Part shown: in pieces, positions 35,827 to 45,550 of the stretch
Position numbering within the stretch: the first letter of the stretch is position 1
Layout of the letters: the number at the start of each line of letters is the position of its first letter
Assembly (NCBI GenBank): GCA_003952965.2
Contig: CM025854.1
Span: forward strand, 22,309,751 to 22,373,750
Direction: 5' to 3'
DNA length: 64,000 nucleotides
From: Morella rubra
Lineage: Eukaryota > Streptophyta > Magnoliopsida > Fagales > Myricaceae
Notes under the pieces: generated by a model
What the model was told of the DNA's origin: nothing
Database searches by the model: none
The model's input: only the letters and a program-made list of their open reading frames with translations
Made by a program: the position numbers and the translations under genes

Positions 35827-35907
35827 AAAGGATCAAGAAATGTTTTCTAGAGAGAAACAGTGAGGCAAAGATAAAATAAAAACAAAAAAGAGTACAAATA
35901 GAGAGAA

Positions 35908-36275
35908 TTGGGCTTTTTTTATGTAATTAAGAAAATTTGTGCACCTGTTCAGGTGCACCGCAGGACCGCATTAGTACAGGCTTTACCTGGGTTCAAAGCT
36001 ACAGTAAATTCAGAAGAGATTGAGGACAGAAAGCTTCGTCTGACAAGTATTAGATCGTTGAAACTTGAAAAGCTTCGTATTGACGGGCGTCAATTGCTGA
36101 AATTCTTATTGTTGAAATCCACCACCTTATACATGTGAACACGGTAAAGAAAAAATACATTTATTCTTCATACCCTTTAGTATAGAAAAAATTATTGTAA
36201 TTAACTCATTATCGTTGATAAACAAGATTTGATTGGATCCCGTAGTTTTTAGTTTCTAGTTTGAGGTTTTTAAGT
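35908..36275 (+). other. Unrecognised open frame in the duplicated segment
   Basis: A 76-codon frame (35908-36138) includes leucine-spaced text (LRLTSIRSLKLEKLRIDG) reminiscent of a leucine-rich repeat end, but too short to assign. 36040-36275 is the partner of 25445-25720, where the same frame is broken. It may be a relic of an LRR gene. Confidence 0.4.
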
Positions 36276-37080
36276 ATTTCCTCAAACACAAGGGAGCGGG
36301 CACTACTCTCATCCTGTCGTAAAAATAAAACAAAACTCCATACTAGAAGACCATTACCTTATTTTTAGAACCAAATATAAACATTAGTACAACAGAGACC
36401 TCGAGCGACATATCGTAATTTACGCTAACCTCAGCATACCATCAGAGATACTTTAGCCACAACTTAACCCATAGTTGAAGAATGAGGCGATCAATAAAGT
36501 CCTCCCCTTGCCCACATGCATCATTTGATGAAAGCACTCCAGTCCAATCGCCTCCTCAAAGTGACTTGTCAACCATGTTTTCCCTCCCTCAAAACTATAC
36601 TCCTCGCCAAATGCCCTTCCTTGGGTTGGGGCAACACAGCAATGAGTAGCTCGTCCAAGCTATCCACCCCCTTGAGAGTAGGATGCCGGCCGAGATAGAG
36701 CTAGAAGCCAACCTATACTTTCCTCGGACTTGCCTTGCCCCAACATCTAAATAAAAAGGCAGGCGCCAAAAAGGAAGCAGGCCTGCTTTTCCTCTCTTTA
36801 AGTACGGTTACCTTACCTATTTTCACGTCCTGACTGGGTTAACAACATCTCTTATCCACTAGAATATGTAATTTTCTATTTTAAAGTGTACGGCAAAGAA
36901 GGAAACCCATACGAACATTTGGTACTCTTCCTTCGTGGATATGGAGATAGAGCCAGAAGCGAGGTTTCAACAAAGCAGCAAGTGTTCATGGTTAATCAGC
37001 CATACAGGTGGTGACTCTGAAGTGCATATTACTTTTTTATATTACTTTTTTTATTAATTTTTTAGTAATTTTGTCTGGCC
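36276..37080. other. No gene recognised
   Basis: Mixed-composition sequence between the duplicated segment and the copia insertion. No coding match, inverted repeat or promoter was seen. Confidence 0.4.
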
Positions 37081-37085
37081 ATTTC

Positions 37086-37523
37086 TATTACAGCATGATA
37101 TTTCTGCTACTACCTCAGCTGCTGTTGACTCCGTTCATCATGAAGAAGCTTCTGCCACGTCAGGGATATTCTCAGCTGATTTATTCGACACTGGGCAGTA
37201 GTTATTTTTTAGTCGGTTATTTCAGTGCTCTGCTGTACATGATGAGCTGTCCTTGTGCTCTGTCTTTTGTATCGGTGCAGCAGAGTTTGTCAGCCTTTCT
37301 GTCACGAGGATAGGGAGCTGTCCTTGTGCTCTGTCCTTTGCATCGGTGCAGCAGAGTTTGTTAGCCTTTCTGTTACGTGCATAGGCTGCTAGTTTATTCT
37401 TCTAATTCTTTGGCAATTGTATATAAGTAGAACTATTCTTTTCAATGAGATTCACGGCAATTTCCACAGACCATCGCCTTCTTTTTCCTCTGTCTTTCAT
37501 CAATTTCTTCTCGCTTTCTTACA
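37086..37523 (+). repeat. 5' LTR of the copia element
   Basis: It carries a TATA box TATATAAG at 37420-37427, which should start the element RNA. It also contains an internal ~71-bp tandem duplication (from 'gagctgtccttgtgctctgt', twice, about 37243-37385). It ends TTACA directly before the primer-binding site. Confidence 0.93.
37420..37427 (+). promoter_or_regulatory. LTR TATA box
   Basis: TATATAAG about 100 bases before the LTR end, the expected place for the U3/R promoter. The same motif is present in the 3' LTR. Confidence 0.6.
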
Positions 37524-37535
37524 TGGTATCAGAGC
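37524..37535 (+). other. Primer-binding site (initiator Met-tRNA)
   Basis: TGGTATCAGAGC immediately follows the 5' LTR and is complementary to the 3' end of plant initiator Met-tRNA. Confidence 0.9.
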
Positions 37536-37551
37536 AAAGTTGAAATATACG

Positions 37552-39300
37552 ATGTCAAACGAAGAAGAAGCCAACCCTGAGGAAAACCCCTTTGGAGCGG
37601 GCAGCTTGCAACCCACTTCAAATCCCTTTCACAATTTCAATGACTTAAACAACCCTTACAGCCTGGATAATGGTGACAATCCGGCTACTGTTTTGGTAGC
37701 AGATCTGTTGACCAGTGACAACTATGTCTCATGGTCGAGATCAATGCTACGTGCCCTCAGGACCAAAAACAAGATTGGTTTTGTTAATGGTTTTTTTTCG
37801 AAACCCACTGACCCTGCAGATCCACTCATCAGTGCATGGGAAAGATGCAATGATCATGTGGTTTCTTGGATCCAGAACTCCGTCAGTGCTTGTGTGAAGT
37901 CTAGTCTTGTTTTTGTGGATGATGCTCAGGAAATGTGGAGTGAGCTTCGAGACAGATACACACAGCAGAATGGACCTCGAATTTTTCAGCTCAGAAAATC
38001 CTTAGCCAGCCTTCACCAAGATCAAGATTCGGTAAGTATCTATTATGGGAAGCTTAAAGTTTTGTGGGATGAACTTTCTGTTTTCGACCCCATTCCCAAC
38101 TGTGACTGTGGAAAATTAAAAATACTGCTGGACAGACATCAACGTAACTGTGTGATTGAATTTCTAATGGGTCTCAATGAAGCTTATGCTATCACTCGAG
38201 ACCAGATTATGTTGTTGGACCTTTTGCCATCGGTGAACAAAATTTTTTCCATGATTCAACAACAAGAAATACAGCACAAGTTAATGTCCAATATGCCATC
38301 TGTTGAGTCCATGGCTCTATTCACTAGGAGGACATTCACTGATCCCAAACCGAATATGAAAGGCTCTAGTGTTGGAAGGCAGTCTAGACCCTACTGTACT
38401 CATTGTCGTACCACGGGGCATGTTTTGGAGACTTGCTTCAAGGCTGGAAACGCAGAACCTCCCATCTGCACTCACTGTAACATGACAGGTCACTTGATAG
38501 AAAAGTGCTATAAACTACATGGGTTTCCACCCGGTCACAAGTTGCACAACAAATCCAAGAATGCTAATGTTTTAGCTAATGTTGCTTCTACTATCAGTGA
38601 TCAAGATCAGCCTTCTGAAGACAAGCTTGGTTTGAGCAAATCTCAATATCAGCAGCTATTGTTTTTGCTGCAACAGCAGGACACCCCCAATCACTCGGCT
38701 AATCAAGCTCATGCAGTGTTCAAAGACTCTAGCAATACACCAACTCCCTCCAAGATGACTGGTATCACTGTTTGTTCCTCCATTTCCACACACAAATCTG
38801 CCATACCTTGGATTATTGACACCGGGGCCACAGATCACATGATCTGTGGTGCTGCGTTTTTCACTAAAATCATTGCTGAAGTTAACTACTTAGTTAAACT
38901 TCCTAATGGTGATCAAGTTTCAGCTTCTCACATTGGCATTGTTCACCTAACCGATACCCTCATTCTCCATGATGTTCTTTGTGTGCCTTCATTTTCTGTT
39001 AATTTATTATCTGCCAAGAGATTAACCGAGTCCCTTAATTGCTGCCTTGTTTGTTTTCCCACTTCTTGTTACATTCAGGACCTTGCTACTTGGACAACGA
39101 CTGGGATGGGTGAGGTTAAGCACGGGCTCTATCACTTGCAGCTAAAGGAAGTCTCTCCCTCTGCCTTAGCCGAGAAGCTTACTCACCACTTAGATAGGAC
39201 TACTGCCTTGTCTACTTCTATTTCAATTCCTCAGCAACCTGTTTTTAATACTTCTGTTCTTTGCATTATCGAATGGGACATTTGTCCCATTCTAGACTGA
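37552..39300 (+). CDS. Copia gag plus aspartic protease
   Basis: The ATG at 37552 (MSNEEEANPEENPFG) is the first in the internal region; the open frame itself extends upstream into the LTR. The product has a copia-type gag domain (LLTSDNYVSWSRSMLRAL; FLMGLNEAYAITRDQI), two CCHC-like knuckles (CTHCRTTGHVLETC and CTHCNMTGHLIEKC) and the protease active site IIDTGATDHM. It then enters the GAG-pre-integrase domain, where a missing G in the expected L-W-H-Y-R motif (about 39263) shifts the frame. Translation ends at 39300. Gag coats the RNA in virus-like particles and the protease would cut the polyprotein. Confidence 0.9.
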   Translation: MSNEEEANPEENPFGAGSLQPTSNPFHNFNDLNNPYSLDNGDNPATVLVADLLTSDNYVSWSRSMLRALRTKNKIGFVNGFFSKPTDPADPLISAWERCNDHVVSWIQNSVSACVKSSLVFVDDAQEMWSELRDRYTQQNGPRIFQLRKSLASLHQDQDSVSIYYGKLKVLWDELSVFDPIPNCDCGKLKILLDRHQRNCVIEFLMGLNEAYAITRDQIMLLDLLPSVNKIFSMIQQQEIQHKLMSNMPSVESMALFTRRTFTDPKPNMKGSSVGRQSRPYCTHCRTTGHVLETCFKAGNAEPPICTHCNMTGHLIEKCYKLHGFPPGHKLHNKSKNANVLANVASTISDQDQPSEDKLGLSKSQYQQLLFLLQQQDTPNHSANQAHAVFKDSSNTPTPSKMTGITVCSSISTHKSAIPWIIDTGATDHMICGAAFFTKIIAEVNYLVKLPNGDQVSASHIGIVHLTDTLILHDVLCVPSFSVNLLSAKRLTESLNCCLVCFPTSCYIQDLATWTTTGMGEVKHGLYHLQLKEVSPSALAEKLTHHLDRTTALSTSISIPQQPVFNTSVLCIIEWDICPILD

Positions 39301-39329
39301 AATCTATTATTGATCCTCTGTACTTTTAA

Positions 39330-40425
39330 TTTCTGCTCTTAAAAGTCCTTGTTACATTTGTCCCTTATCCAAGCAGCAAAGACTTCCTTTCACTACTAGC
39401 ACTCACCTTTCTTCTTCCCCGTTTCAGCTCATCCATTGTGATTTGTGGGGACCTTTTTCTACTACCGCTTATGATGGATCAAAATATTTTTTAACTATAG
39501 TGGATGACTTTTCTAGGTGCACTTGGTTATACTTGCTTAAAAGCAAAACTGAAACTCGACAGTGCTTAGAATCCTTCTCCAACTTAGTCGAAAATCAGTT
39601 CACCACCACCATAAAAACACTGAGAAGTGACAATGGCACAGAGTTTAATCTCACAAATTTCTACAATTCCAAAGGCATTATTCATCAAAGAACTTGTGTA
39701 GCCACCCCACAACAAAATGGCATCGCCGAAAGGAAACACCAACACCTCTTATCTGTAGCCCGAACCATTAGATTTCAATCCCATATGCCTCTTAAGTATT
39801 GGAATGATTGTGTCTTGACTGCAGCCTATCTTATAAATAAAACACCTACCCTCTTTTGCATAACTCCACTCCTTTTGAACTTTTATTCAAATCCAAACCC
39901 ACCTATACTCACATTAAGGTTTTCGGGTGCCTTTGTTTTGCTAGCACTCTATGTCATGGTCGTCACAAATTTGATCCTAGAGGGCGGAAGTGTGTGTTTT
40001 TGGGGTATCCTTTCGGTGTTAAAGGATACAAACTTATGGATTTTGATACCGGAGCTATTTTTCTTTCCCAGGATGTTATCTTCCATGAAAATATCTTCCC
40101 TTTTCAGAATACTCCCTTGGATCCTATTTCTAATTCTGCTCCTTTCAATACTATATATGATTCTCTTCAACCTTCTTTTACTCATTCGTATGTGCCTCCT
40201 TCCACCACCTTTGACTCTCCATCTTCTTCTTCTTCTCATACACCTCCCTTATCTCCTGTTGTCCTATCTCCACATCTTCCTACAAATTCTGGTTCTGCAT
40301 CTCAACCTTCTACAGAACCTTCATCTCCCACTTTATCCTCTTCACCTTCTTCCTCTCCACCTCCTCTTCGCAGATCTCTTCGCACTAGAACTGCTCCCCA
40401 ATACCTTAGAGACTTCCACTGCTAG
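39330..40425 (+). pseudogene. Copia integrase region, frameshifted
   Basis: From about 39332 the frame reads CYICPLSKQQRLPF, then CDLWGPFSTTAYDGSKYFLT and DDFSRCTWLYLL (first catalytic Asp in the TIVDDFS context), SDNGTEF (second) and PQQNGIAERKHQH (catalytic Glu). A shift near 39857 moves the end of the domain ([20 protein letters not shown]) to another frame, ending at TAG 40423-40425 within LRDFHC. Proline/serine-rich linker follows the integrase. The enzyme would insert element cDNA, but is not continuous here. Confidence 0.88.
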
Positions 40426-40568
40426 CAGAGTGTGCTGACTCCTCCACTTCAGTCCTCTTCCAAGCAGCAAGTGCATCTTGCAGGTAACCCCTTTCCTTTA
40501 TCCTCTTCTATTTCTTATCATCGCCTCTCTGCCCCTTTTAAAGCTTTTTCTACTGTTGTCTCAACCTT

Positions 40569-41399
40569 GTGGAACCCACTAGTTATAAACAGGCTTCCTT
40601 GGATCCCAATTGGTGCACTGCTATGCAACTTGAACTCTCTGCTCTTGAGGCCAACAATACTTGGGTTCTCACTGATTTGCCATCTGGAAAATCAGCCATT
40701 GGTTGTCGGTATGTTTATAAAATTAAGTACCGTTCATATGGGAGTGTGGAGCGCTACAAAGCACGGTTGGTAGCAAAAGGGTACACACAACAAGAGGGGA
40801 TTGACTATCATGAGACTTTTTCTCCCGTAGCTAAGATGGTAACAGTTAAATGCTTGCTCTCTATTGCAGCTGTTAAGGGCTGGATTTTACACCAATTCGA
40901 CGTCAACAATGCATTCTTGCATGGTGATCTTCAAGAGGAAATTTACATGCAAAAGCCTCCGGGATATGGCAAGGGCAGCCCGCACCAAGTCTGCAAATTG
41001 CTCAAAAGCTTGTATGGTTTGAAGCAAGCTTCCCGGCAATGGTATGCAAAGTTCTCTTCTTCTCTCATTGAATTCAATTTTCAGCAATCAAAGGCTGATT
41101 ACAGTCTTTTCACTAAGCACACGGGTTCCTCCTTTCTTGCACTCCTTGTCTATGTGGATGATATTATTGTTGCAAGCAATTGTGCTGATTCTGTGGCAGC
41201 TCTTCGACAGTTTCTTACTTTTCATTTTAAGATTAAAGACTTGGGCCCTTTACGCTATTTTCTTGGCATAGAGGTAGCACGTTCCTCTCATGGCATTCAT
41301 CTATGTCAACGCAAGTATGCCTTGGACATTTTAGCAGATTCGGGTTCTCTTGGTGCTACACCCGTCACCTTGCCTTGCCAATGGATCAAAAAACACTAA
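40569..41399 (+). CDS. Copia reverse transcriptase (open segment)
   Basis: The segment shows copia RT motifs in order: [65 protein letters not shown] and the catalytic YVDD box in [12 protein letters not shown]. It begins after a shift near 40569 and ends at a frameshift near 41390. About five codons normally found in YRRLxGxLxYLT are missing just downstream. Confidence 0.9.
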   Translation: MEPTSYKQASLDPNWCTAMQLELSALEANNTWVLTDLPSGKSAIGCRYVYKIKYRSYGSVERYKARLVAKGYTQQEGIDYHETFSPVAKMVTVKCLLSIAAVKGWILHQFDVNNAFLHGDLQEEIYMQKPPGYGKGSPHQVCKLLKSLYGLKQASRQWYAKFSSSLIEFNFQQSKADYSLFTKHTGSSFLALLVYVDDIIVASNCADSVAALRQFLTFHFKIKDLGPLRYFLGIEVARSSHGIHLCQRKYALDILADSGSLGATPVTLPCQWIKKH

Positions 41400-42090
41400 A
41401 CTTGGCAAAGTTTGGCGTGTTTTTGTCAGATCCAACTACTTACCGAAGGTTAATTTGCCTCACGATCACCCGACCTGATATCTGTTATAGCATTCAGGTC
41501 TTGAGCCAATATATGGGCCATCCTACTGACCTTCACCTCGCTGCAGCTCATAAAGTCCTTCGTTACATTCGGGCAGCTCCTGGTCAAGGTCTTTTGTTCT
41601 CTAGTTCCTCTCCTTTACAACTCCGGGCCTATTGTGATTCGGATTGGGGGGGCTGTCCTGACACTCGTCGCTCAGTCACTAGTTATTGCATCCTCTTGGG
41701 TGATTCTCTTATCTCTTGGAAGTCCAAGAAGCAGTCTGTTATCTCTCGATCTTCGGCTGAGGCTGAATATCGCGCCATGGCAAATACCTGTTCTGAATTG
41801 ACTTGGTTGCGTTTCATTTATCTGCTCTCTTGGTTTCACATCCTAGTCCAGTTACTCTTTATTGTGACAGTCAAGCAGCCCTCCATATAGCTGCTAATCC
41901 AGTGTTTCACGAGCGAACTAAGCACATCGAGCTCGATTGCCATCTCGTTCGTGATCTCATTCAATCTGGTCTTGTACAGACTTCTCACGTTGCCACGCAT
42001 GCTCAACTTGCAGATATCCTTACCAAGGCACTCCCTTCGTATGTTCTCACTCTCATCTGTCCAAGATGGGCATACTTGATATATATGCTC
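41400..42090 (+). pseudogene. Copia RNase H region, frameshifted
   Basis: TITRPDICYSIQVLSQYM, YCDSDWGGCPDTRRS and SWKSKKQSVISRSSAEAEYRA (RNase H acidic residues in DSDW and AEAEY) lie in one frame. After a shift near 41812, [25 protein letters not shown] and [10 protein letters not shown] follow in another. The domain would remove RNA from the RNA/DNA hybrid. Confidence 0.88.
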
Positions 42091-42096
42091 CATCTT

Positions 42097-42104
42097 GTGG
42101 GGGG
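42097..42104 (+). other. Polypurine tract
   Basis: gtgggggg directly before the 3' LTR, the primer site for plus-strand DNA. Confidence 0.85.
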
Positions 42105-42541
42105 TATTACAGCATGATATTTCTGCTACTACCTCAGCTGCTGTTGACTCCGTTCATCATGAAGAAGCTTCTGCCACGTCAGGGATATTCTCAGCTGATT
42201 TATTCGACACTGGCAGTAGTTATTTTTTAGTCGGTTATTTCAGTGCTCTGTTGTACATGATGAGCTGTCCTTGTGCTCTGTCTTTTGTATCGGTGCAGCA
42301 GAGTTTGTCAGCCTTTCTGTCACGAGGATAGGGAGCTGTCCTTGTGCTCTGTCCTTTGCATCGGTGCAGCAGAGTTTGTTAGCCTTTCTGTTACATGCAT
42401 AGGCTGCTAGTTTATTCTTCTAATTCTTTGGCAATTGTATATAAGTAGAACTATTCTTTTCAATGAGATTCACGGCAATTTCCACAGACCATCGCCTTCT
42501 TTTTCCTCTGTCTTTCATCAATTTCTTCTCGCTTTCTTACA
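42105..42541 (+). repeat. 3' LTR of the copia element
   Basis: Identical to the 5' LTR except for one G deletion (cactggcag), one C/T (ctgttgtac) and one G/A (gttacatgc). Followed by target duplication ATTTC. Confidence 0.93.
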
Positions 42542-42546
42542 ATTTC

Positions 42547-43263
42547 AAACATTTTGCAAGTGGGGCATACTAGCAATATATTATTTGTATACTCTATTAG
42601 TTTTCTTTAACTTTTTTTTTTCGAAATATTATTAATTTCTTTTGTATATAGATATATGAACTCATATAACATACAAAAACTTATTTAATAATTATATTAT
42701 TTCGCCCCCAAACTAAATATCGTCGGTCCGCTACGGGTAATAGGGGCTGGATCCGACGTTCACCTGGTTTGACGAACACTCTTAATTGCTCTTCACAAAA
42801 TCAGTGGTGTTAAGCAAAATTATTGGACAGTCTATTTTTTTTTTTTTTTAAGATATTGTTCCGACTACTATTAAGCAAAAAATTAGAAGTCCAGTCCATC
42901 TTACTCTTCTAGGCCTTTGGACCTTTCCCAGCCCTTCGAGCTGTTGTTGGGTTGGGGACTCTGGGTTTACTATCCGACTCGAACATATTCGTCCTAAATT
43001 GAAAATATAAAAACAAAAAAGAGATTATTTTATATCTATTTTATTAAACTAAAATTTTGAAATGCAAGGATTTTCAATTTAATTATTTAATATACTTTCT
43101 ATATAAACAACCCGGGCCACTTTATCAGAGGCAAATAGCTAACCAAAATTGGGGAACCAAACACGAAACTAATGAAAATCAACTCCAACAATATGAAACA
43201 GGTTCTAGACAATTGCAAAAAAAAAAAAAAAAACCAATTCTAGAGGACAATGAAAAAGCTCGA
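42547..43263. other. No gene recognised; 3' flank of the STP gene
   Basis: AT-rich with a T-run (42836-42849) and an A-run (43205-43221). It probably includes the 3' untranslated region of the sugar-transporter locus. Confidence 0.4.
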
Positions 43264-45383
43264 TCAAGCTGTCTCGGGCTTCGTCTCCGGGACATCGTCA
43301 TCAAAAAACCTCTTCCAGAACCAATGCTTCTTCCATACTCTTTCATTCATTTCGTCAATTGGAATTCCCTTTGTTTCGGGCAGCAAAAAGATGGCGAACA
43401 AGCCCATTACAACAATCCACGCCCCGAAGAAGAAGAAGATCCCGGCTCGCATGCGGCATAGCATTGTCAGGAAAGCTTGAGCGATGAGGAAGGTGAAGAG
43501 CATGTTCGTGCTAACAGCAAAGAAAAACCCGGCATTTCGGGTCTCGAGTGGGAAAATTTCACTAGGAATTAGCCAGCCCAAGGGACCCCATGACCATGCA
43601 AAACCGGACACGAAAAGGCAGATCAAGACCACCATAAGAGTAGCATAGCTCTTGGGCATAGCGTTGCTGTTTTTTAAATGCACCGTAAGTATTCCTCCCA
43701 TCATGGTCTGCGAAACGCAAAATAAAGCATTAGAAACTCAGTACCAGGAACCAAAACGAGAAGATGAATCAGGGAAAAATTTTCTGAGGAGACTTCATGA
43801 TCTCAGTGAAAAGCTAGAACAAATGCATGGATTGCTTAAAAATTTTGCTTATTTCGCTCACCTGGGTTATGAGCATTTGAACCACTGCTTCTATGAGCAA
43901 TTTCTTTCTTCCGAATTTGTCAACTGAGAAAACCGCAACCAATGTGGATACCACATTGACCAAACCAGTGACGACGGCGGATAGCAGTGACGCATCGCTC
44001 GCGAATCCCATTGTTTGAAAGAGCACTGGAGCATAAAACATGATCACGTTGATCCGGTAAACTGCTGAAAGATTTGAAGCATCGTGCCGCAGACAAGTTG
44101 AGGCCTACTAGAGCGTTTCATAAGATTTCTGTAGGAGTGCTTGTTTTGTTTAGCCAATTCAGTGGCCTCCAGAAGTTCCTCATACTCTTTGCCGACATCG
44201 TCCACACCCCTAATCTTCTTGAGAGTTTCCAAGCCTTCGTCCTTCTTCCCACGCTCTATTAGACTGGTGGGCGTCTCCACAATGAGGAGGGATCCCAAGA
44301 GAAGAATTATAGCAGGGACTGCTGCACCACCCAGTGACACCCTCCAGCCATATGGGTGCATGCGTGAAGTACCATAATTAACCAGATTAGCACACAAAAT
44401 ACCCACAGTGATGAGCAACTGAAAGCAGATATTGAGGCCTCCCCGGTATTTGGCTGGAGCAATTTCTGATATGAACAAAGGTACTGCCTGTATTGACAAC
44501 TCCCATCATGAGAACCAAAAGTGAAGAATATTATTCTGACCCACGATAGATGATAAGAAAATACTTTTTTTTCCTCAAATAACAATAGTACTAAGATAAA
44601 TAAAGCGAATAGAGTCGATTCAATTAGAATATATATATATATATTATTGCAGTTTAGATCCTAGAGCGAGTTGAATAGGTGTTTGGCAGAGAATTTAAAA
44701 CAAAAGCTTAACGAATTACAACTCAATTTAGACTTAGTTTGAAACGGAATTTCGCTGACACGCAAATACACTAAGATACAGTGACTTAGACAATTAGATC
44801 TTTCGGATGGTAGAGTACCTGGTTGCCAAATCCAACTCCAGCGCCAAGGAACAACCTACCCGCGATCAGCATGCCTAAATTCCTGGCAGCAGTGTTTAAA
44901 ATGGCTCCGACGACAAAGAATATGGACGCTGCTTGAATTGTTGGTTTTCGACCATACTTCTTGCTAGCCATGGAAGCAAAAAACGAAGCCACAATCGCTG
45001 CCAGATAGAGTGAAGACGTGAAGAGCTGGAGATATTGGTTATCGTACTTGCAGTAGTTGTTTTCTTGGGCCCGGTGCTTCTTATGGTAAACAGCAGGGAA
45101 GAATTTTATCAGGAAATCATCCATTGAAGTCACTCCCCCTACATCAAAAAGATCAAACGATTAATCCGTCAAGCATTGTTAAACAATATCTCTGCAGGCA
45201 AAAAAGAAAGGGTCAGAAAAAACAAGGGGACAGAGAAGGTTGACGTGCAGTACCGGAGATGCCAATATCGTATCCAAACATAAGACCACCAAAGGCTGCA
45301 ATAATGCTGCAAACAAGGACCTGCGTTGTAAGCCTGGCGGAGAATTCCGGAGCTCCATTAGCAATGGCGAAGGCTGCAGGCAT
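43264..45383 (-). pseudogene. Sugar transport protein (STP-type monosaccharide/H+ symporter) with a one-base frameshift
   Basis: Exons (minus): 45383-45254, 45138-44819, 44487-43862, 43707-43264, with GT..AG junctions. With one base restored the length would be about 506 residues, the usual STP size. Recognisable features: MPAAFAIANGAPEFSARL start, GLMFGYDIGISGGVTSMDDF, GRKPTIQ, AVPLFISEIAPAKYRG, PTSLIERGKKDEG, QQFTG (hexose-binding helix 7), SVDKFGRKK and [11 protein letters not shown] near the end. About twelve membrane helices are expected in the plasma membrane, importing hexoses with protons. The break is at about 44055, where GG is followed directly by ATC AAC in place of a complete Gly codon ([17 protein letters not shown]). 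Exon phases work only if one base is added. As read, the protein stops about halfway. A sequencing error is possible; otherwise it is a recent pseudogene. Confidence 0.88.
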
Positions 45384-45543
45384 GATCGCACTTTTGGGTG
45401 GTTCTAGGCAATGAACTTTAGCCCCACTTTGCTTTGAATCTGGGATCTGATTTAGCCTTCACAGAATGCCAAATACACAAGTCTGGCTAGAAGTACGAAA
45501 GCTGTGAAGGTACGTCATACGTGGGTTACTGGCGCCTGATCCC

Positions 45544-45550
45544 TTTTATA
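45544..45550 (-). promoter_or_regulatory. TATA box of the STP gene
   Basis: TATAAAA on the minus strand, about 165 bases upstream of the ATG at 45383; spacing suits a plant core promoter with a short leader. Confidence 0.6.

Larger units (their letters stand above)
37086..42541 (+). mobile_element. Ty1/copia LTR retrotransposon, nearly complete and recent
   Basis: The element has 5' and 3' LTRs of 438 and 437 bp, a Met-tRNA primer-binding site (37524) and a purine tract (gtgggggg, 42097-42104). Domains run in Ty1/copia order: gag, protease, integrase, reverse transcriptase, RNase H. The target duplication ATTTC is at 37081-37085 and 42542-42546. The LTRs differ at only three positions (one 1-bp indel, two transitions), indicating recent insertion. 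The polyprotein is interrupted by several frameshifts and an in-frame stop, so this copy is not autonomous as read. LTR termini are TA...CA instead of TG...CA in both copies. Confidence 0.95.
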
